Below are positions 1-5,235 of a stretch of 6,533 bases of DNA, piece by piece. The first letter of the stretch is position 1. Each line of letters opens with the position of its first letter. The stretch is from NCBI GenBank assembly GCA_016793305.1, contig JAEUHU010000356.1, positions 1 to 6,533 on the forward strand, given 5' to 3'. This DNA is from Planctomycetota bacterium. Its GTDB lineage: Bacteria > Planctomycetota > UBA1135 > UBA2386. Under the pieces are notes generated by a model that saw nothing but the letters and a program-made list of their open reading frames with translations, had not been told where the DNA came from and did no database searches. Made by a program: the position numbers and the translations under genes.

Positions 1-1134
1 CTGAGCCCTCCCGACGCCTCGTTCTTGCTGTTCGGCGCCCGTGGCACCGGCAAGACGACCTGGATCCAGCAGCACTTCGCCGACGCGGTGCAGTACGACC
101 TGCTGCTCGCCAGCGAGAGCCTGCGCTTGTCGCGCGACCCGTCGCTCTTCCGGCAGGAGTGCCTGGCCCTGCCCGACGGCGCCTGGATCGTGGTCGACGA
201 GATCCAACGGGTGCCGGCCCTGCTCGACGAAGTGCAGCACCTGATGGCCAAGAAGCGGCAGCGCTTCGTGCTGTCGGGCTCGAGCGCCAGGAAGCTGCGC
301 CGCAGCGGCGCCAACCTGCTGGCCGGTCGCGCCGAGGTGCGCGCGATGTTCCCGCTGGTCGCGGCCGAAGCCGACGACGACCGCGCGCTCGACGACGTGC
401 TCGTGCAGGGCATGTTGCCGTTGGCGGTCACCGGCAAGCGGCCGGCGGCCTTCCTCAAGTCGTACTGCGACGTCTACCTGCGCGAGGAAGTGCAGGCCGA
501 AGCGCTGGTGCGGCAGATCGGCCCGTTCGCCCGCTTCCTCGAAGTGGCGGCGCGCGCCAACGGCCAGACCGTCAATGTCAGCAACATCGCCCGCGACACC
601 GGCATCGCCAGGCAGACGGCGCAGGAGTTCTTCCAGATCCTCGTCGACACCTTGCTGGCGCAGTGGTTGCCGGCCTGGAAGCTCAAGAAGGCGATCAAGC
701 AGGTCGCGCATCCGAAGTTCTATCTGTTCGACAGCGGCGTCGCGCGCCACCTGGCCGGTCAGGCGCACCTGTCCCTCGGCGGGGAAGAACGCGGCTTCCT
801 GTTCGAGACCTACCTGCTACACGAGCTGCGCGCGTGGCTGCACTATCAGGACAGGGACGATCCGATCGCCTACTGGAAGACCTACGACGACCTCGAGGTC
901 GACTTCGTCGTCGAGACCAGGAAGGGCCTCGTCGGCATCGAGGTGAAGTCGAGCGACCGCTGGGACCCACGCTGGAATCGCGGGCTCGCGGCGCTGCGCG
1001 AACGCAACGCCGGCGGACTGCACGCTGCCTACGGCGTGTTCACCGGCGAACGCGCGCTGCAGCAGGACGGCGTGCTGGTGCTTCCGTGGCGCCAGTTCCT
1101 GAAACGGCTGTGGCAGGGCGAACTGCTCGGTTGA
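1..1134 (+). CDS. AAA ATPase with C-terminal DUF4143 domain (5' partial)
   Basis: The frame is open from base 1, so the true start lies upstream; the TTG at 25 sits just before the P-loop and is not a credible start. Numbering from base 1, a Walker A motif GARGTGKTT is at residues 12-20, a Walker B strand IVVDEIQ at 63-69, and a sensor-like LSGSS segment at about 91-95. A winged-helix-like region follows at about 192-225 (NIARDTGIARQTA). The C-terminal DUF4143 part has the dispersed residues of a PD-(D/E)xK-like fold: Glu269 (FLFETY), Asp301 (EVDF) and Glu314-x-Lys316 (IEVKSS). The family (AAA_14 plus DUF4143, COG1373) is widespread in bacteria and archaea and is usually about 370-420 residues, so only a short N-terminus is missing here. 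Its cellular role is not established; DNA- or defence-linked roles have been suggested for some relatives but nothing here shows one. The 3' end overlaps the convergent methyltransferase gene by 95 bp. Confidence 0.92.
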   Translation: MSPPDASFLLFGARGTGKTTWIQQHFADAVQYDLLLASESLRLSRDPSLFRQECLALPDGAWIVVDEIQRVPALLDEVQHLMAKKRQRFVLSGSSARKLRRSGANLLAGRAEVRAMFPLVAAEADDDRALDDVLVQGMLPLAVTGKRPAAFLKSYCDVYLREEVQAEALVRQIGPFARFLEVAARANGQTVNVSNIARDTGIARQTAQEFFQILVDTLLAQWLPAWKLKKAIKQVAHPKFYLFDSGVARHLAGQAHLSLGGEERGFLFETYLLHELRAWLHYQDRDDPIAYWKTYDDLEVDFVVETRKGLVGIEVKSSDRWDPRWNRGLAALRERNAGGLHAAYGVFTGERALQQDGVLVLPWRQFLKRLWQGELLG

Positions 1135-2134
1135 GCGGCTTCTTCGCCGTCAGCACCGAGCCCATCGCCGCCGGGCGCAGCACCCGATGCCGGCAGTCGA
1201 CCAGACCGGCGTCGGCGATCCATCGCTGGAAGTCCGCGAGACGGTGTGTGTGCGTGCCGACCTCGAGCAGCAGCGTCAGGTCGAACGCGGCCCCATAGTC
1301 CTTCGGCATGTGGTCGGCGAGGTAGTCCTGCACGACCAGCAGCCCGCCGGGATTCAGCGCCGCAGCACACTTCGCCAGCACGGCGGCGTTGTCGGCCGCC
1401 GACTGGTTGTGCGCGACCGAGAAGTAGAGCACCACGTCGAAGCCCGAGCCGAGCGGGTCGGTGACGCAGTCGCCAGCGCGCGTCGTCACGCGACCCTGGA
1501 GGCCGTGCGCCTTCACGTTCGCCCGGGTCGTGCGAAGCGACACCGCGTGGTCGAACACCACCGCCGACAGCTGCGGATGCCGTTCGCAGAACGCGAGGCT
1601 GTGCAGGCCGTGCGAACCGCCGACGTCGAGCAGGCGACGCGCGGTGCGTGGGATGCGGACGCTGCGCGCGACCTGCGGGCCGGCGTGGCGCGCGAACGCG
1701 TGCATGTAGGCGGCGAAGCGCTCGCCGAGGCCGGGCTCCTGCGCCATGCGATCCCACAGCCGCAGCGCAGGACCGCCACGCTGCAGCGAACCGGCGAGGT
1801 CGTTGGTCAAGCGCCACGCGTCGACGGTCCAGACGAGCCCCGGCGTGTAGTCGACCGGGCCGCGGGAGGTGAACCAGCGCTGCGTCGTGGCGGCATTGCC
1901 GACCTTGGCCGCGCGCCGCCGCAGCCAGCCGGCCTGCACCAGCAGGTCGACCAGCCGTTCGAGCCCTCGCGGCGGCACGCGCAGGCTCCGTGCCAGCGAC
2001 GGAACGGTTCGCGGCCCACGCGCCAGAGTCTCGAACAAGCCGAGCTGCCCGGCCGCCAATACCGCGGCGGTGCGCATCATCGGCAGGTAGACGTCGAGCA
2101 TCGGCAGTGCGGCTGCCCCCGGAAGATCTTGCAT
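1040..2134 (-). CDS. SAM-dependent O-methyltransferase (acetylserotonin/plant OMT-like family)
   Basis: This 364-residue cytoplasmic enzyme is predicted to move a methyl group from SAM to a small-molecule hydroxyl. An N-terminal winged-helix dimerisation region (about 20-90, GLFETLARGP then LERLVDLLVQAGWL) precedes a Rossmann-type catalytic domain. SAM-binding motif I is LLDVGGSHG at 168-176, the acidic end of strand 2 is VVFD at 192-195, a GD pair is at 221-222, and NPGGLLVVQD is at 261-270. His242 in LYFSVAHN sits where the catalytic His of this family is expected. The substrate cannot be told. I chose the first ATG (2132-2134); the frame stays open upstream to a TTG at 2192-2194 and includes a GTG at 2147-2149, but the longest version would overlap the divergent transporter start. 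The conserved fold ends near residue 333 (GSVLTAKKP); the last 31 residues are an Arg/Ala/Pro-rich tail read antisense to the ATPase gene, with the TGA stop at 1040-1042. Confidence 0.88.
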   Translation of the reverse strand: MQDLPGAAALPMLDVYLPMMRTAAVLAAGQLGLFETLARGPRTVPSLARSLRVPPRGLERLVDLLVQAGWLRRRAAKVGNAATTQRWFTSRGPVDYTPGLVWTVDAWRLTNDLAGSLQRGGPALRLWDRMAQEPGLGERFAAYMHAFARHAGPQVARSVRIPRTARRLLDVGGSHGLHSLAFCERHPQLSAVVFDHAVSLRTTRANVKAHGLQGRVTTRAGDCVTDPLGSGFDVVLYFSVAHNQSAADNAAVLAKCAAALNPGGLLVVQDYLADHMPKDYGAAFDLTLLLEVGTHTHRLADFQRWIADAGLVDCRHRVLRPAAMGSVLTAKKPLNRAVRPATAVSGTGATEAPARRPAAARVRR

Positions 2135-2164
2135 CGGCAGCCTGTTCACGAGCGAAGGATCGGC

Positions 2165-2169
2165 GAAGG
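2165..2169 (+). promoter_or_regulatory. Ribosome binding site of the queuosine precursor transporter
   Basis: GAAGG lies 7 bases before the ATG at 2177 and is the clearest Shine-Dalgarno-like site in the window. It fixes the transporter start at 2177, even though the frame is open far upstream as the antisense of the methyltransferase gene. The same heptamer GCGAAGG also occurs at 2152-2158, 11 bases upstream of the copy at 2163-2169. Confidence 0.6.
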
Positions 2170-2176
2170 TAGGCAC

Positions 2177-2899
2177 ATGCACGAAGCCGGACAAGCGACC
2201 GACCAGACGACTCCGCCAGGACGCGGGCGCTCGTACCGTTACTACGACCTGATCCTCGGCGGCTTCGTCGCGGTGCTGCTGTGCAGCAATCTGGTGGGCG
2301 CCGCGAAGGTGGCGAGCATCGGCGAGTTCCAGTTCGGAGCCGGCATCCTGTTCTTCCCGCTGAGCTACGTGTTCGGCGACATCCTGACCGAGGTGTACGG
2401 ATACGAACGCTCGCGGCGCGTGGTCTGGACCGGGTTCGCCGCCCTGCTGTTCGCCACTGCGATGAGCGCGATGGTCGTCGCCTTGCCGCCGGCCGCGAGC
2501 TACCCGAACCAGGCCGCCCTGCAGACGATCTTCGGCAGCACGTGGCGCATCGCGCTCGGTTGCCTCGTCGGCTACAGCGCCGGCGAGTTCACCAATTCGT
2601 ACGTGCTCGCCAAGATGAAGGTCTGGACGAACGGGCGCATGCTGTGGCTGCGGACGATCGGTTCCACGATCGTGGGCGAGGCCGTCGACTCGTTGCTCTT
2701 CTATCCGATCGCGTTCCTGGGCGCGGAGGGCTGGTCGGACGATCTGGTGCTGTCGGTGATGGTGACCAACTACGGCCTGAAGGTGCTGTGGGAAGTGCTG
2801 CTGACCCCGGTCACCTACCGGGTCGTCGCCTGGCTGAAACGCGCCGAGAACGAGGACTACTACGACCGCGACACGAACTTCACGCCGTTCCGGCTGTGA
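2177..2899 (+). CDS. yhhQ: Queuosine precursor transporter (YhhQ / VUT family, DUF165)
   Basis: The gene encodes a 240-residue inner-membrane protein with about six transmembrane segments (roughly 24-42, 53-68, 83-104, 124-146, 160-182, 190-219). The family (COG1738) imports queuosine precursors such as preQ0 or preQ1 so that the cell can make queuosine in the wobble position of GUN-decoding tRNAs. Family hallmarks are easy to see: SNLVGAAKV at 37-45, FGAGILFFPLSYVFGDILTE at 53-72 followed by VYGY, RTIGSTIVGEAVDS at 159-172 with LLFYPIAF just after, and the charged tail DRDTNFTPF at 230-238. The length is normal for the family. The start at 2177 is supported by GAAGG 7 bases upstream. No other queuosine gene is present in the window, so the link to salvage rests on family membership alone. 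It is transcribed divergently from the methyltransferase, with only 42 bp between the chosen starts. Confidence 0.92.
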   Translation: MHEAGQATDQTTPPGRGRSYRYYDLILGGFVAVLLCSNLVGAAKVASIGEFQFGAGILFFPLSYVFGDILTEVYGYERSRRVVWTGFAALLFATAMSAMVVALPPAASYPNQAALQTIFGSTWRIALGCLVGYSAGEFTNSYVLAKMKVWTNGRMLWLRTIGSTIVGEAVDSLLFYPIAFLGAEGWSDDLVLSVMVTNYGLKVLWEVLLTPVTYRVVAWLKRAENEDYYDRDTNFTPFRL

Positions 2900-2928
2900 G
2901 CATCCCCGCGCGAACGGGACCTGGGCGG

Positions 2929-2939
2929 AACGGACCGTT
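2929..2939. repeat. Small dyad AACGG-A-CCGTT in the gap before the ChaN-like gene
   Basis: In the 73-bp gap 2900-2972 there is a perfect 5-bp inverted repeat around one central base, flanked by GCGG (2925-2928) and CCGC (2943-2946), which could extend it with a three-base bulge. No T tract follows, so it does not look like an intrinsic terminator. It could be an operator half-site pair or chance in GC-rich DNA. No clear Shine-Dalgarno or -10 element is seen in this gap. Confidence 0.25.
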
Positions 2940-2972
2940 GCACCGCCGCACCGCGTGCCGTGTCATGCGCCG

Positions 2973-5144
2973 ATGCACCGCCCGCTCGCTTTCGGCACGC
3001 TGCTGCCGACGCTGACCACGCTGTCGTTCCTGGCCCTCCTGCAAGCGCCACTCGCCGCGCAGTCGCCGCGGCCGCTGCCCGAACTCGCCGCCGCGACGCG
3101 GATCCACGACACCAAGGCCGACGCTGCGCTCGCCTGGCCCGAGCTGGTCGAACGCCTGGCGAAGCTCGACGTCGTGTTCCTCGGCGAGACGCACGTCGAC
3201 GACACCACGCACCAGGTCGAGCTGCGCGTACTGCAGGAACTGCTGCGCGCGCGCCAGGGACGCGTCGTGCTGTCGCTGGAGATGTTCGAACGCGACGTAC
3301 AGCCTGTGCTCGACGACTACCTCGCCGGCCGCATCGACGAAGGCGAGTTCCTGCACAAGGCGCGGCCGTGGCAGAACTATCGGACCGCCTACCGCCCGCT
3401 GGTCGAGGCCGCGAAGGAGGCGAAGATCCCGGTCGTCGCCGCCAACTTCCCCGGCACGCTGCGCCGCGCGTTCGCCGGCGGCGGCGGCAAGGCAGCGCTC
3501 GACAAGCTGACCGCCGAGCAACGCGCGCTGCTGCCCGCCGAGATCTTCCCGGCCAGCGCCGCCTACTGGGAACGCGTCGACCGCGCGGTGCGCGGCCACA
3601 TGGGCGGCGGCGGTGGCGGCACGCCCGAGGAGCGGCTCTACGACACCCAGAACCTGTGGGACAACGCGATGGGCGATGCGGTCGCGCAGGCGCTGAGCAA
3701 GCACGCGAACCGCCTGGTGCTGCACATGGCCGGCGGGTTCCACGTCGCCTACCGCGACGGCACCGTGGCGCAGTTCCAGCGGCGCACGAAGGACCGCACG
3801 TTCGCGGTCGTGTCGGTGGCGCCGACCGCCGAACTGCACACGGCTCGGCCAGACCGCGATCGCGAGCAGGCCGACTATCTGGTCTACGCGCGCACGCTGG
3901 CGCGCGACTTCAACGAGGGCAACTACGCGGTCGAGGTGCCGGCCGAACTGCGCTACCGCCTCGAAGTGCCCGACCAGGGCACCAACTGGCCGCTGCTGGT
4001 CTGGCTGCCCGATCGCGGCACACGCGTCGAGGACGCCCTCGCCCACTGGCAGCTGACGGTCGGCGACGGGGCGGCGATCGCCGTCGTCGAACACCCGTTC
4101 CCCGAACTGCAGCGCGACCTGGCGCTCGGCGGCCGCTACGCGTTCGGCGACGGCTTCCGCGCCGACTACTCGCGCGTGAGCCACGGCCTCGCCCGACTCG
4201 TCGAGTACGTGACGCGGCGCTTCCCGGTCGACGCGCAGCGCATCGTCGTCGCCGGGGCGGGCGACGGCGGTGCGGCCGTGCTGTGGACCTCGCTCTACGG
4301 CGAATGGCTGCCGGTCGACTTCGTGGCGCTCGCCCCGACCGACCAGAAGCGACTCGGCATGGAAGCGCTGCCCGACCAGCAGCCCGTCGCGCGTTCGCTG
4401 CGGCTCGTCGCCAGCGGCGGCGACACGGCAGCCCTCGACAAGATCGCCACCGACTACCGCAAGGTCGGTACAAGGACCGAGGTCATGACCCAGGACGGCG
4501 CCGCGTTCGCCGCCAGCCTGCGCCAGCAGCTCGGCCTGCAACCTCGACCGCCGGCCGCGAACGCCGGGGAGCCGCTGCTGCTGGTGCTGCCGAACGACAG
4601 CCCGCGCACGCGCGACTGGGCGCAGCTCATGGTGGCGATGGCGGCGATGGTCGGCACCGAGGCGCGTGTGGTCACGGCGGCGGACGTGCCGGCCGACGCG
4701 AACGCGAGCCTCGTGCGGCGCCTGCAGGTCGGCGGCGAAGACGGCCTGTGGCCGGTGGACACGTTCGCCGAAGGCCGCGGCCTGCCGCTCGCCGGCGGTC
4801 CGTTCGGCGGCACCACCGTGGTCGTGCTGCCGAAGGGCACCAGCGACGCCGACAAGGCCGCGTGGCTCGCGCACGAGCAGAAGAAGGTGCTGAAGCGCCG
4901 CAGCATGTTCGCCAACATCGCGATCGCGTGCCAAGACGGCGAGCCGTCGCTGGTGCAGGTGGTGACGAAGCTGAAGGGCATGGGCCGATCGCGCCTGCTG
5001 CTGGTGCCGGCGATGTTCTGCGCGGATGCCGCGACGATGCAGGCGCTGCAGCAGCAGCTCGGCTCGGCGGCCGACGGTCTCGATGTCGCATGGCTGCCGG
5101 GCCTCGGCGCCGAATTGGCGACGACGCCGCCGAGCGGTCGCTGA
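2973..5144 (+). CDS. Exported ChaN/Tiki-like protein fused to a degenerate alpha/beta-hydrolase-like domain
   Basis: This 723-residue protein has a signal peptide: a hydrophobic stretch (about residues 9-27) ends in APLAAQ, and no lipobox Cys is present. I chose the ATG at 2973 over the in-frame GTG at 2955 because it gives a cleaner signal peptide; neither has a good ribosome binding site. Residues about 55-285 match the ChaN/DUF399 family (haem-binding uptake, Tiki superfamily): VVFLGETH at 67-74, LSLEMFERDVQPVL at 100-113, DDYLAGRIDEGEF at 114-126, RPWQNYRTAYRPLVE at 131-145, NLWDNAMG at 227-234 and GGFHVAYRDGTV at 254-265. Residues about 320-510 resemble an alpha/beta hydrolase (PLLVWLP strand, RIVVAGAGDGG elbow), but the expected GxSxGG elbow reads GAGDGG at 428-433, with Gly where the nucleophile Ser should be. 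The last 190 residues contain two beta-strand-like segments (LLLVLPNDSP, RLLLVPAMFC) of unassigned fold. Iron or haem handling is suggested only by the ChaN name; Tiki relatives are metal-dependent proteases, so proteolysis is an alternative. Confidence 0.85.
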   Translation: MHRPLAFGTLLPTLTTLSFLALLQAPLAAQSPRPLPELAAATRIHDTKADAALAWPELVERLAKLDVVFLGETHVDDTTHQVELRVLQELLRARQGRVVLSLEMFERDVQPVLDDYLAGRIDEGEFLHKARPWQNYRTAYRPLVEAAKEAKIPVVAANFPGTLRRAFAGGGGKAALDKLTAEQRALLPAEIFPASAAYWERVDRAVRGHMGGGGGGTPEERLYDTQNLWDNAMGDAVAQALSKHANRLVLHMAGGFHVAYRDGTVAQFQRRTKDRTFAVVSVAPTAELHTARPDRDREQADYLVYARTLARDFNEGNYAVEVPAELRYRLEVPDQGTNWPLLVWLPDRGTRVEDALAHWQLTVGDGAAIAVVEHPFPELQRDLALGGRYAFGDGFRADYSRVSHGLARLVEYVTRRFPVDAQRIVVAGAGDGGAAVLWTSLYGEWLPVDFVALAPTDQKRLGMEALPDQQPVARSLRLVASGGDTAALDKIATDYRKVGTRTEVMTQDGAAFAASLRQQLGLQPRPPAANAGEPLLLVLPNDSPRTRDWAQLMVAMAAMVGTEARVVTAADVPADANASLVRRLQVGGEDGLWPVDTFAEGRGLPLAGGPFGGTTVVVLPKGTSDADKAAWLAHEQKKVLKRRSMFANIAIACQDGEPSLVQVVTKLKGMGRSRLLLVPAMFCADAATMQALQQQLGSAADGLDVAWLPGLGAELATTPPSGR

Positions 5145-5157
5145 CGGGTCGCTGACG
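5136..5157 (+). repeat. 11-bp tandem duplication spanning the stop of the ChaN-like gene
   Basis: GGTCGCTGACG occurs twice with no gap (5136-5146 and 5147-5157). The first copy carries the TGA stop at 5142-5144; the second repeats TGA in another frame. It looks like a small slippage duplication. No terminator-like hairpin with a T tract is visible in the rest of the 91-bp gap to the next gene. Confidence 0.7.
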
Positions 5158-5221
5158 CAGGCCGGGCACCGTTCGCACGGCACCCGCGACGGCCGGGGCT
5201 GCCTCGGTGCGCCCGCCTCGT

Positions 5222-5227
5222 TAGGCT
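5222..5227 (+). promoter_or_regulatory. Possible -10 element for a leaderless transcript
   Basis: TAGGCT fits the TANNNT form of a -10 box and lies 8 bases before the ATG at 5236, so transcription would begin at or next to the start codon. The bases between (TGTCCCCC) contain no Shine-Dalgarno sequence, which agrees with a leaderless mRNA. No convincing -35 box is visible about 17 bases upstream. A chance match is quite possible. Confidence 0.35.
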
Positions 5228-5235
5228 TGTCCCCC

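Noticed and set aside
1187..2176. Long upstream extension of the transporter frame
   Set aside because: It is the antisense of the methyltransferase and reads as Arg-rich nonsense. Family motifs begin only after the ATG at 2177, which has its own ribosome binding site.
5145..5235. Possible intrinsic terminator between the ChaN-like and FG-GAP genes
   Set aside because: Only short GC-rich inverted matches such as CCGT/ACGG are present, with no strong stem and no T tract.
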